The translations under genes and the position numbers were made by a program. From JARRJS01 sp037388885 (lineage in GTDB: Bacteria; Gemmatimonadota; Gemmatimonadetes; Longimicrobiales; RSA9), in contig JARRJS010000053.1 of assembly GCA_037388885.1 (NCBI GenBank), positions 1 through 64,000 on the forward strand: a stretch of DNA of 64,000 bases, given 5' to 3'. Below the pieces are notes generated by a model. The model worked only from the letters and a program-made list of their open reading frames with translations, ran no database searches and was not told the origin of the DNA. Positions 33,782 to 42,722 of the stretch are shown here, piece by piece. The first letter of the stretch is position 1, and every line of letters begins with the position of its first letter.

Positions 33782-35455
33782 ATGCCGCCGACCGACGTCA
33801 CGGACCCGCAATACTACCATCGCGTGGTGGACTGCCAGTGGGCTTGCCCGGCCCACACCAACGTGCCGGAGTATATCCGGCTGATCGCCCAGGGCCGCTA
33901 CACGGACGCATACATGCTGAACCGGGAGTCCAACGTATTCCCGGGCATCCTGGGCCGCACCTGCGACCGCCCGTGCGAGCCGGCGTGCCGGCGCGGCCGG
34001 CTGCCGGGCGAGGAGCCGGTGGCGATCTGCCGCCTGAAGCGTGTGGCGTCGGATCTCCGCGACGACGTGACCGGCCTGCTGCCTGCGGTGCCGGAGCTGA
34101 AGAACGGCAAGCGGGTGGCATGCGTCGGTGCCGGGCCGGCGTCGCTGACGGTGGCCAACGACCTCATGCCGCTGGGCTACGATGTGACGATCTTCGAGAA
34201 GGCCGACCGGCCGGGCGGCTTGATGTGGTCGAACATTCCCCAGTTCCGCCTGCCGCCGAAGGTCCTGAACGAAGAGATCGACACCATCATCGACATGGGC
34301 GTGGACCTGCGTCTCAACGCGCCCGTCGAGAGCATGAAGGCGCTGCTGAACGACGACTGGGACGCGGTGTTCATCGGCTCGGGCGCGCCGCGCGGCAAGA
34401 ACCTCGAGCTGCCGGGCCGCTACGACACGGACCACATCTACATCGGCATCGACTGGCTGGAGAGCGTGGCGTTCGAGCACATCGACAGCATTGAGCCTCG
34501 GGTCCTGGTCATCGGCGTGGGCAACACGGCCATGGACTGCTGTCGCACGGCGAAGCGCCTGGGCGGCGTGGACGTGAAGGTCATGGCGCGCAAGCCGCGG
34601 CCGTACTTCAAGGCATCGCCCTGGGAGCTGGAGGACGCGGAGTCGGAGGGCGTGCAGATCGTGGAGAACCACTCGCCGACGCGCTACGTGGTGGAGGACG
34701 GCGTGCTCACGGGCATGGAGTTCGAGGTGCTGCGCTCGTGGGAGGACGAGATGGACCGCGCGACCTTCCAGACGACGCGGCCCGGCGGGTTCTGTGGCGG
34801 GGACGCCGCGTGGGGTCCGGAGAACATCATCTGGGCGGTGGAGCACGGGCACCAGGCCGCCATCTCCATCCACAACCATTGCCAGGGCATCCCGCTGAGC
34901 ACCCGTCCGGGTTACGGCATGAACCTGGTCAGCCAGAAGATGGGCCTGGACGAGTGGACGTACAGCAACGACTACAGCGAGGACACGCGCACGGGCATGC
35001 GGCACGTGCCGCTGAAGGAGCGGCTGGCGGCGCTGGACGTGGAGGTGGAGCTGGGCTTCGACCTGGAGCAGGCCTTGAAGGAAGTGGAGCGCTGCCTGAA
35101 CTGCGATGTTCAGACGCACTTCACATCCAAGCTGTGCATCGAGTGCGACGCGTGCGTGGACGTGTGCCCGCTGAGCTGCCTGACCATCGCCCACGAGGAG
35201 CCCGAGGAAGACCTGCGCACGCGCCTCACGGCGCCCACGCTGAACCTGCAGCAGCCGCTCTACATCTCGGACGGCCTGGAGCAGACCGGGCGCGTCATGG
35301 TGAAGGACGAAGACCTGTGCATCCACTGCGGCCTGTGCGCCGAGCGCTGCCCGACGGCCGCGTGGGACATGCGCCAGTTCGCCCTGAAGATCCCCTACGC
35401 CGGCCTTGACGCCGGTGAACATCACCCGAGCCGCACCGCCCATGTCACGACGTAG
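33782..35455 (+). CDS. FAD/[4Fe-4S] NAD(P)H-linked subunit of 2-oxoacid:acceptor oxidoreductase (GltD-like)
   Basis: A 557-residue flavoprotein. The N-terminal Fe-S domain has DCQWACPAHTNVPEY and GRTCDRPCEPACRRG. The FAD motif VACVGAGPASLTVAN is near residue 118, and a second Rossmann site (VLVIGVGNTAMDC) near 240. C-terminal ferredoxin clusters are CIECDACVDVCPLSC and CIHCGLCAERCPTA. It resembles the third subunit of NADP-linked 2-oxoglutarate oxidoreductases (KorC of aromatic degraders). It would transfer electrons from the KorAB-like pair to NAD(P) or ferredoxin. It also shares its fold with the dsrL-like protein at 2339, but the partner genes differ. Confidence 0.82.
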   Translation: MPPTDVTDPQYYHRVVDCQWACPAHTNVPEYIRLIAQGRYTDAYMLNRESNVFPGILGRTCDRPCEPACRRGRLPGEEPVAICRLKRVASDLRDDVTGLLPAVPELKNGKRVACVGAGPASLTVANDLMPLGYDVTIFEKADRPGGLMWSNIPQFRLPPKVLNEEIDTIIDMGVDLRLNAPVESMKALLNDDWDAVFIGSGAPRGKNLELPGRYDTDHIYIGIDWLESVAFEHIDSIEPRVLVIGVGNTAMDCCRTAKRLGGVDVKVMARKPRPYFKASPWELEDAESEGVQIVENHSPTRYVVEDGVLTGMEFEVLRSWEDEMDRATFQTTRPGGFCGGDAAWGPENIIWAVEHGHQAAISIHNHCQGIPLSTRPGYGMNLVSQKMGLDEWTYSNDYSEDTRTGMRHVPLKERLAALDVEVELGFDLEQALKEVERCLNCDVQTHFTSKLCIECDACVDVCPLSCLTIAHEEPEEDLRTRLTAPTLNLQQPLYISDGLEQTGRVMVKDEDLCIHCGLCAERCPTAAWDMRQFALKIPYAGLDAGEHHPSRTAHVTT

Positions 35456-35467
35456 TCCCGCGGCCCC

Positions 35468-37180
35468 GTGTCCGGCAAGAACCTGTTCCCGTCCAACATC
35501 CAGGGACTGCCCACGTGGTACGAGATTCGGGCCAGTAGCGCCGGCCATACGGGCCGGGCGGACGCGTTCGACATCTTCGTGGCCATGAACCCGGCCACGT
35601 ACGAGCGCGACATCGCCGAGGTCCGGGTCGGTGGCTGGGTGCTGCACGATTCCAGCTGGCCGCTGGCCCAGTCGCTCCGGCGCAGCGACGTCAATTTCCT
35701 GGGCATCCCGCTGGCGAAGATGTGCGTGGAGCGCTTCGAGCGTTCCCGCGAGCGCATCCTCATGAAGAACGTGGGCTACCTGGGCGTGCTGTCGGCGCTG
35801 CTGGACGTCGAGGTGCCGGTGGTGGAACAGCTGCTGGAGGACAACTTCGGTCGCAAGAAGGCGCTGCTGGACTCCAACTTCGAGGCGTTCCGCATGGGCT
35901 ACGACTACGCGCGGGAGCACTTCGACTGCCCGCTGCCCCTGCGTCTCGAGCGCATGGACGCCAACGGCGACGCCATCCTGATCGACGGCAACACGGCCGC
36001 GGCGCTGGGCTGCGTGTATGCCGGCGCCACCGTCGCAGCCTGGTACCCCATCACCCCGTCCACCTCCCTGGTGGATGCGTTCACCGGCTTCTGCCGTGCG
36101 CACCGGGTCGATCCGGAGACCAAGCGCAACCGCTTCTGCATCCTGCAGGCGGAGGACGAGCTGGCCGCCGCCGGCATGACGCTGGGCGCCAACTGGGCCG
36201 GCGCCCGGGCGTTCACGGCCACGTCGGGCCCGGGCATCTCCCTCATGAGCGAGCTCATCGGCCTGGCCTATTACGCGGAGATCCCCAGCGTCTTCTTCGA
36301 CATCCAGCGGACGGGTCCGTCCACCGGCATGCCGACGCGCACGCTGCAGGGCGACCTGATGACCGTCGTGTACGCGTCCCACGGTGACACCAAGCATGTC
36401 GCCCTGTTCCCCGCCGACCCGAGGGAGTGCTTCGAGTTCGCGGTAAGGGCCTTCGACCTGGCCGAGCGGTTCCAGACGCCCGTGTTCGTGGTCTCGGACC
36501 TGGATATCGCCATGAACGACTGGGCGGTGCCGGCGCTGGAGTGGGACGACGCCTACCGGCCGGACCGCGGCAAGGTGCTGGACGCGAAGCAGCTCGAGGA
36601 CATCCAGCACTTCGCGCGTTACCTGGACGTGGACGGCGACGGCATCCCGTACCGGACGCTGCCGGGTGTGCACCCCAACGGCGCCTACTTTACACGCGGC
36701 TCCGGCCACGATGCCCACGGCAAGTATACGGAAGACGCCGGCCCGTACACGGAGGTGGTGGACCGGATCGCTCGCAAGATCGCGTCGGCGGCCACGTCGG
36801 TGCCGGAGCCGGAGACACGAAAGGCCCACCGGGCCCGCTACGGCGTCATCACGGTGGGCGGCTGCCGGCGGGCGGTGCTGGAAGCGCGCGACCGGCTGAA
36901 AAAGAAGGGGATCGCCATGGACTACATGCGCGTACGCGGCTTCCCCTTCCACGCGGACGTGGCCGCGTTCGTCGGCAGCCACGAGTTGACCTTCGTCGTG
37001 GAGCAGAACCGCGACGCGCAGCTGCGCACGCTGCTGATGGTGGAGGCGGGTGTGCCGGCCGAGCGGCTCGTGTCGGTGCGCGCCTACGGCGGCCAGCCGC
37101 TGGCGGCGGGCGAGGTGGTGGAGGAGGTCCTGGAACAGGTGGGCGGCGTGACGAAGAAAGCCGCGGGAGGTGCCGCATGA
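35468..37180 (+). CDS. korA: 2-oxoacid:acceptor oxidoreductase, gamma-alpha subunit (N-terminus apparently missing)
   Basis: 570 residues, read from GTG 35468. The gamma domain begins abruptly at SGKNLFPSNIQGLPTWYEIR. The alpha domain has YPITPSTSLVDAF and QAEDELAAAGMTLGANWAGA, as in 2-oxoglutarate:ferredoxin oxidoreductases. In relatives, about 30-35 residues with a Gly/Ser-rich loop precede this point. None of the three frames between 35400 and 35467 encodes it, and no ribosome site precedes the GTG. The upstream gene is in the same frame, separated only by a TAG at 35453. A small deletion, real or from assembly, is likely. The gene overlaps korB by 4 bp. Confidence 0.85.
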   Translation: MSGKNLFPSNIQGLPTWYEIRASSAGHTGRADAFDIFVAMNPATYERDIAEVRVGGWVLHDSSWPLAQSLRRSDVNFLGIPLAKMCVERFERSRERILMKNVGYLGVLSALLDVEVPVVEQLLEDNFGRKKALLDSNFEAFRMGYDYAREHFDCPLPLRLERMDANGDAILIDGNTAAALGCVYAGATVAAWYPITPSTSLVDAFTGFCRAHRVDPETKRNRFCILQAEDELAAAGMTLGANWAGARAFTATSGPGISLMSELIGLAYYAEIPSVFFDIQRTGPSTGMPTRTLQGDLMTVVYASHGDTKHVALFPADPRECFEFAVRAFDLAERFQTPVFVVSDLDIAMNDWAVPALEWDDAYRPDRGKVLDAKQLEDIQHFARYLDVDGDGIPYRTLPGVHPNGAYFTRGSGHDAHGKYTEDAGPYTEVVDRIARKIASAATSVPEPETRKAHRARYGVITVGGCRRAVLEARDRLKKKGIAMDYMRVRGFPFHADVAAFVGSHELTFVVEQNRDAQLRTLLMVEAGVPAERLVSVRAYGGQPLAAGEVVEEVLEQVGGVTKKAAGGAA

Positions 37181-38232
37181 GCCACATCGCGAAGCCGAAG
37201 GTCCAGCACCCCGGCCTGGAGCGGAACGCGGCTGGCCTGACACGGCGGGATTATGAAGGTTCCATGTCCACGCTGTGCGCAGGCTGCGGCCACGACTCCA
37301 TCACCGCCGCCATCATCGAGACCTTCTACCGGCTGGGCGTCCCGCCGGAGCGGGTGGCCAAGCTGAGCGGCATCGGCTGCTCCGCCAAGACGCCGGCCTA
37401 CTTCCTGGGCCAATCCCACGGGTTCAACGGCGTGCACGGCCGCATGCCCGCCCTGGCCACCGGAGCCGGCGCGGCGAACCGGGACCTGGTGTGCATCGGC
37501 ATCTCGGGCGACGGCGACTCGCTGTCCATCGGCCTGGGCCAGCTTTCCCACGCCATCCGCCGCAACGTGAACATGCTCTATATCATCGAGAACAACGGCG
37601 TCTACGGGCTGACCAAAGGCCAGTTCTCGGCGTCGGCGGACATCGGCTCCAAGTCGAAGCGGGGCGAGCCGAACCGGCAGCGGCCCATCGACCCCGTCTT
37701 CCTCGCCCTCACCCTGGGCGCCTCGTTCGTCGCCCGCAGCTTCTCAGGCGACAAGCGGCAGCTGGTGCCGATCCTGGAAGCGGCCATCGCCCACGACGGT
37801 TTCGCCCTGGTGGACGTCGTGTCGCCGTGCGTCACGTTCAACGACCACGAGGCGTCGACGAAGAGCTACCGTCACACGCGGGAGCAGAACCGGCCCGTTG
37901 TGATCGCCGACTTCGTGCCGCCAGCGAAGGAGATCACGGCGTCCTACGAGGGTGGCTCGGTGCGCGACGTGACCATGCACGACGGCAGTGTCGTCCGCTT
38001 CCGCAAGGTGCCCGAGGACTACGACCCCAACGACCGCGACGCCGTCTACGCCTACTTACGGGAACGGCAGCAAGCGGGCGAACTGCCTACCGGCCTGCTC
38101 TACATCGACCCCGATGCCCAGGAGATGCACGAGGTCTGCGAGACGCTGGAGGCGCCGCTGTACAATCTGCCGTTCGAGGACCTGTGCCCGGGGCAGGCCG
38201 CACTGGAGGAGATCCAGGCGCGTTTCCGGTGA
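37177..38232 (+). CDS. korB: 2-oxoacid:acceptor oxidoreductase, beta (TPP) subunit
   Basis: 351 residues, starting in an ATGA overlap with korA. The TPP and [4Fe-4S] features are LCAGCGHDSITAA, SGIGCSAKTPAYFL, the GDGDSLSIG...N motif (ISGDGDSLSIGLGQL, IENNGVYGLTKGQ) and VVSPCVTFNDH. With the alpha and FAD subunits it forms a 2-oxoacid oxidoreductase, most likely for 2-oxoglutarate to succinyl-CoA given the GLTKGQFS and long C-terminus. Pyruvate or branched-chain substrates cannot be excluded. It can work in the oxidative TCA cycle or in reductive carbon fixation. Confidence 0.9.
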   Translation: MSHIAKPKVQHPGLERNAAGLTRRDYEGSMSTLCAGCGHDSITAAIIETFYRLGVPPERVAKLSGIGCSAKTPAYFLGQSHGFNGVHGRMPALATGAGAANRDLVCIGISGDGDSLSIGLGQLSHAIRRNVNMLYIIENNGVYGLTKGQFSASADIGSKSKRGEPNRQRPIDPVFLALTLGASFVARSFSGDKRQLVPILEAAIAHDGFALVDVVSPCVTFNDHEASTKSYRHTREQNRPVVIADFVPPAKEITASYEGGSVRDVTMHDGSVVRFRKVPEDYDPNDRDAVYAYLRERQQAGELPTGLLYIDPDAQEMHEVCETLEAPLYNLPFEDLCPGQAALEEIQARFR

Positions 38233-38239
38233 TGCGGAG

Positions 38240-38259
38240 GGCGGCTGTTCCCGGCCGCC
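38240..38259. terminator. Hairpin between korB and the convergent phosphoesterase
   Basis: GGCGGC-8 nt-GCCGCC, a 6-bp GC stem 8 bp after the korB stop, in the 55-bp convergent gap. There is no T-run, so the assignment is weak. Confidence 0.3.
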
Positions 38260-38287
38260 GCGCCCCTTCGCCGTGTGGCTTTGCGCA

Positions 38288-39625
38288 TCACGGCTGACCG
38301 AGCTCCTGCCCTTCAGCCTTGTGGGTGCCTTTGTCCGGTTCCTGTGGGAAGACGGAAACGGTCCGGCGCAGGGTAATGCGGGTGACTTCGGGCGGCGCCC
38401 CGAGGCGAAAGGGGATGCCCCAGTAGCCGGTTCCGGGGTGGACGTAGAGGGTCGCATTGCGGTCGCGATACATCCCCATGGCATACTCGACGAAGGGAGT
38501 AACGAGGCTCCAGCGCAAGGCAGGGATGGCCAGCTGGCCCCAGTGGGTGTGGCCGGAGAGGGTGAGTTGGACGCCGCGCTCGGCCAGAGCGGGCCAGAGG
38601 AGGGGGTTGTGGGCCAGCGCGACCACCGGCGCACCGGCCGGAACGTCGGCCAGGGTGCGGTCAATGTCCGGTGCGGCGTTGACGTCCGGGAAGCTGCGGC
38701 CGGCGGGGTCTCCGGTTCCGGCAATGGTCAGAACATCCGTGCCGCGGCGCAGGATGTGGGCTTCATTGACCAGCACGCGGGTGCCGGGCAGGCGCGCGAG
38801 GGCGGGCGCGAGCCGGTCCCAGCCGGCGTAGACGTCGTGGTTGCCGGGCACGATGAAGACGCCGTCGGGGGCGGACATGGTGCCGAGTCCGGCGACGTAG
38901 AGGCCTGCATCCTCGTGTCGGTCGTCGACCAGGTCGCCCGTCACCGCGATGATGTCCGGCTCCAGAGAGCGCACGGCATCGGCGATGCGAAGCAGGGACC
39001 CATGCCAGGTCTGAGGGCCGACGTGCAGGTCGGAGACCTGGACGATGCGGAAGCCATCGAACGCCTTCGGCAGGCCGGCAACGTGTACGACGAGGTCGCG
39101 TGTGGTCAGTCGCCGCGCGCCCAGATAGCCGGCGGCAAGGAGCAGAAGGAGGGCAACCCCAGTGCCTTCCACGGCCCACGCGCCCGCGTGCAGCGGATCC
39201 CCGATGAACGCGCCGGCCAACAGGCCCACGAGACCGGCGGCCGCCAGGAACGGCAACAGGAGCTGGGCGTAGAGAAATGTTCGGACCACTAGGACGCGGA
39301 AAGCGCGCGTCGGGTAGAACGGCCAACCCCGGTACCGGATCGCGATGGCCAGGGGAATGGTGGTGTACACCACGGCGCCCAGCACCAGCCATGGAGCCCA
39401 GGGTGCGCTGCCCGCCGCCAGCGCGGCGAGCAGTCCCCACGCGACCACCTGGTACAGGGCGAAGAAGGCGAGCGCCCGCGATGCGCGACCTCGTCGGGCA
39501 CGCCGCCGGTGGCCGGACGCGGGCGGGCCCGGCTGCGCTACCCGCGGCGTCGCGTCGGACGTCGATGAATCCGTTGGACGACGGCTGCGATCGTCCGACA
39601 ATGGGCCGGGACGTGTTGCGGTCAC
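38288..39625 (-). CDS. Membrane-anchored metallophosphoesterase (YaeI-like)
   Basis: A 445-residue protein. Residues 50-165 hold about four membrane helices. The C-terminal calcineurin-like domain carries all metal motifs: VQVSDLHVG, VTGDLVDD, PGNHDVYAG, ALAHNP and LSGHTHWGQ. It faces the cytoplasm or periplasm depending on topology, and the substrate is unknown (nucleotide, phospholipid or UDP-sugar esters in relatives). GTG 39625 gives a long Arg/Pro-rich N-terminus, so a later start is possible. The gene is divergent from the asparaginase across 262 bp with no recognised site. Confidence 0.87.
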   Translation of the reverse strand: MTATRPGPLSDDRSRRPTDSSTSDATPRVAQPGPPASGHRRRARRGRASRALAFFALYQVVAWGLLAALAAGSAPWAPWLVLGAVVYTTIPLAIAIRYRGWPFYPTRAFRVLVVRTFLYAQLLLPFLAAAGLVGLLAGAFIGDPLHAGAWAVEGTGVALLLLLAAGYLGARRLTTRDLVVHVAGLPKAFDGFRIVQVSDLHVGPQTWHGSLLRIADAVRSLEPDIIAVTGDLVDDRHEDAGLYVAGLGTMSAPDGVFIVPGNHDVYAGWDRLAPALARLPGTRVLVNEAHILRRGTDVLTIAGTGDPAGRSFPDVNAAPDIDRTLADVPAGAPVVALAHNPLLWPALAERGVQLTLSGHTHWGQLAIPALRWSLVTPFVEYAMGMYRDRNATLYVHPGTGYWGIPFRLGAPPEVTRITLRRTVSVFPQEPDKGTHKAEGQELGQP

Positions 39626-39887
39626 GGATCGCGGCCCCCGGTCATGGCATCCTGCCTGTTGCCGGTCTCCATCTCAGGTCCTTTCTTCGACCGTTCCGTC
39701 GGCATAAGCATCCGAACCGGAAAGGCCGTGCCGTTGTTCCCGCGGCATCGCCCACCCGTCGCCTGCGCGAGTGGCGGCGGCCGCCAGCCGCGGCCGGTTC
39801 GAAGGGGAAGGTCGGCCGTTGATGGCCTTTGGCGATGTTCGCCGGCCGGCCGTACGTTTGTCGGCGTCATCGATCCAAGGAGGCTCC

Positions 39888-40964
39888 ATGAGTCGTATTC
39901 CCACCAGCCTCGGTCGGCGTGCGTTCCTGCGCGCTACCGCGGCTGCGGGCGCCGGCCTGGCGGTGTTCGGCAGAACGCCGCGGATCTGGGCGCGCGGTCT
40001 GCGGGCAGGCGGGCCGTTCATCATCACCAGCCACACGAACGCGACGGGCCAGCATGCACTGGAGGAGGCCTGGAAGATCCTGGGCTCGGGCGGCAGCGCG
40101 CTGGACGCGGTGGAGAAGGGCGCCAACGTGGTCGAGGTGGACCCGGAGGACACCAGCGTCGGTTACGGTGGCTTGCCGAACGCCGAGGGCGTGGTGCAGC
40201 TGGATGCGTCCATCATGGATGGTCGGACGTACAGCGCCGGGGCCGTCGGCGCCCTGGAAGGGATCAAGACGCCGTCCTCCGTGGCGCGCAAGATCATGGA
40301 GCACACCGACCACATCATGCTGGTAGGCAAGGGCGCGCAGGAATTCGCGACGTCGTTCGGGTTCAAGGTCGAGGACCTGCTGACGGAGAAGGCGCGCAAG
40401 GAGTGGGTACGCTGGCGGGAGCGCCTGTCGCCCACGGACAAGTACGGTCCGCCGGAATACCTGCGGGGCCTGCCGGCGGGCAAGGGTCTCAGCCTGAACG
40501 GTCCGGTGGAGACGCACCACGGGACGGTGAACGTGCTGGCGGTGGACTCGAAAGGCGACGTCGCCGGCGTGACGACGACGTCGGGCTATGCGTGGAAAGT
40601 GCCCGGTCGCGTGGGGGACTCGCCGATCCTGGGCGACGGCCTGTACGTAGACAACGAGGTCGGCGCGGCGGGTGCGACGGGCCGGGGCGAGGACGTGATG
40701 AAGTCGTGTGCGACGTACTACATCGTGATGCGCATGCGGGACGGCCGCTCGCCGCAGCAGGCGTGCGAGGACACGGTCCAGATGATCATCGACCGCTACC
40801 GCAAGGTGAACCCGAAGTTCGTGCCGTCGGAAAAGTTCGTGGCCATCAACAAGGCGGGTGAGGTGGGCTGCGCGTCCATGGGCATCGGCGGCACGCCGCG
40901 CATGCGGGTGCAGGACCCGTCGGGCCAGCGGTTCTTCAGCGGCAAGGCGTTGTACAAGCCATGA
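39888..40964 (+). CDS. Tat-exported N4-(beta-N-acetylglucosaminyl)-L-asparaginase / isoaspartyl peptidase family (Ntn hydrolase)
   Basis: 358 residues. ATG 39888 follows AAGGAGG. A twin-arginine signal (GRRAFLRATAAAGAGLAVFG) sends the folded enzyme to the periplasm. The mature part is a T2-family Ntn hydrolase: GGSALDAVEKG, VGYGGLPNAEGVVQLDAS, and the autocatalytic Thr in ETHHGTVNVLAVD, then GDSPILGDGLYVDNEVGA. It should cleave Asn-linked glycan remnants or isoaspartyl peptides. The next gene, an amino acid permease, overlaps by 4 bp, suggesting the released amino acid is taken up. Confidence 0.92.
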   Translation: MSRIPTSLGRRAFLRATAAAGAGLAVFGRTPRIWARGLRAGGPFIITSHTNATGQHALEEAWKILGSGGSALDAVEKGANVVEVDPEDTSVGYGGLPNAEGVVQLDASIMDGRTYSAGAVGALEGIKTPSSVARKIMEHTDHIMLVGKGAQEFATSFGFKVEDLLTEKARKEWVRWRERLSPTDKYGPPEYLRGLPAGKGLSLNGPVETHHGTVNVLAVDSKGDVAGVTTTSGYAWKVPGRVGDSPILGDGLYVDNEVGAAGATGRGEDVMKSCATYYIVMRMRDGRSPQQACEDTVQMIIDRYRKVNPKFVPSEKFVAINKAGEVGCASMGIGGTPRMRVQDPSGQRFFSGKALYKP

Positions 40965-41560
40965 GCATTCGCGGCGGCGACGCGGGGGAAGATGCCGCCG
41001 GTGTGGGCGGGAACCGACCCACTGAGATCGCGGCGAACGACGGCAGCGCGGCCGCCTCCATCACCGCCACCATGGCTGCCGGCGGAGCCGGGCGCCTGCT
41101 CCGGGTGCTGGGCGTGGCCTTCGGCGTGGCCGTCATCATCGGCAACACCATCGGCATGGGCATCCTGCGGACGCCCGGAGAGGTGGCTGCTCGGCTGCCG
41201 TCGGTCCCGCTGTTCCTGGGCGTGTGGTTGCTGGGTGGGGCGTACGCGCTGATGGGAGCCCTGTCCCTGGCTGAGCTGAGCGCCATGCTGCCGCGCTCGG
41301 GCGGCCAGTACATCTTTGTGCGCCGGGCCCTGGGTGCCTATCCGGGGTTCGTCGTCGGCTGGAGCGACTGGCTGTCCACGTGCGGCACGATGGCGGCCAT
41401 CTCCATCGTGATGGGCGAGTACATCGGTCCGCTGGTCCCCGCTCTGGCGGGCCGTGAAGCGTATACGGCCGCCGTGGTCGTCGTCGTGTTCGGTCTGCTT
41501 CAGTGGCGCGGCGTGCGTATTGGCGACGCGACCCAGCAGATCACCAGCCTGCTGAAAGCG

Positions 41561-41679
41561 CTGGCACTGCTCGCCCTGGCGGTGGCCATCCTGTTCCTCG
41601 GCCGCGGCGGGCCGGGCGCCGCGACGCACGTCGCGACGGCCGTGCCCACCGGTCTGGCGTTTGCGGGCGCCGTCGTGGT
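41561..41679 (+). repeat. 119-bp direct repeat, copy 1 (inside permease)
   Basis: Identical over 119 bp to 42304-42422. It encodes LALLALAVAILFLGRGG and on to AGAVVV in the permease frame. The coding frame is lost directly after its end. Confidence 0.97.
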
Positions 41680-42303
41680 GGTTGGACGGGCCCCATCTAC
41701 TTCGGCGAGGAAGTGAAGCAGCCGGGCCGGGACATCCCGCGGGCCATGATCGGTGGTGTGCTGCTGGTGCTGGCCATCTACCTGTCGCTGAACGTGGCGT
41801 TCCTGCGCGTCGTGCCCATCGGCGACATGGCGGGCGACCCGTTCGTGGCGGCGACGGCCGCCGCCCACGTCTTCGGACCGCGCGGCGATACGATTATCCG
41901 CGTGCTCATGATCGTGTCGATGATCGCCGCGGTGAACGCGTGCCAGCTCATGGCATCGCGGGTCCCGCTCGCCATGAGCAGGGATGGCCTGCTGCCCAGG
42001 CGGGTGACCCGGGTGAACGCGGGCGGTACGCCGGTGCCATCGTTGATGCTGGGCACCCTCGCGGCCCTGGCTTTCATCCTGACCGGCACGTTCGACGCCG
42101 TGCTGGCTCTGCTCGCGTTCTTCTTCGTCGCCGACTACACCCTGTCGTTCGTGTCCTTGTTCGTGCTGCGGTGGCGGGAGCCGGACCTGCCCCGGCCGTT
42201 CCGCGTGCCGGGCTATCCCTGGCTGCCGGGCATCGCCCTGGTCGGATCCCTCGCCTTCCTGGTGGGTGCGGTGCTTGGCGACCGGGCCAACAGCCTCCGC
42301 GCC

Positions 42304-42422
42304 CTGGCACTGCTCGCCCTGGCGGTGGCCATCCTGTTCCTCGGCCGCGGCGGGCCGGGCGCCGCGACGCACGTCGCGACGGCCGTGCCCACCGGTCTGG
42401 CGTTTGCGGGCGCCGTCGTGGT
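42304..42422 (+). repeat. 119-bp direct repeat, copy 2 (permease 3' end)
   Basis: An exact copy of 41561-41679, joined after the natural-looking C-terminal segment GDRANSLR. The flanks of the two copies differ. Confidence 0.97.
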
Positions 42423-42722
42423 CCGGATCGTTTACCGGCGAACACTGGCATCGTCTTTGCCGTGCTTCGCTCGCCAGCGATGGAGAACATCGCCCCAAAC
42501 CGGTCCGCGTTGCGCGGCGCCGGCTCGGGTTCGAAGCCGGCCATCCACGACACGTTCCCGCCGCCGTGCGTCGAAAGCGGCAGTGTCGTGGACGCCGCCG
42601 GACCCATTCCGCAGGACAAGGCAGATTCGTGACTTGGAGAAGCGTGCCGCCGAGGCGCAGCGGCCCGGTATTCGATGTGCATCGCAGAGTGCAGGCAATC
42701 CGCCACAACGGAGGAACAAACG

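Noticed and set aside
33782..35455. Second dsrL gene
   Set aside because: The fold is the same as DsrL, but it is encoded directly before 2-oxoacid oxidoreductase alpha and beta subunits, which points to a KorC-like role.
33767..37243. A 1158-codon open frame on the minus strand
   Set aside because: It is antisense to the three 2-oxoacid oxidoreductase genes, is rich in Arg, His and Leu with no motif, and results from high-GC codon bias.
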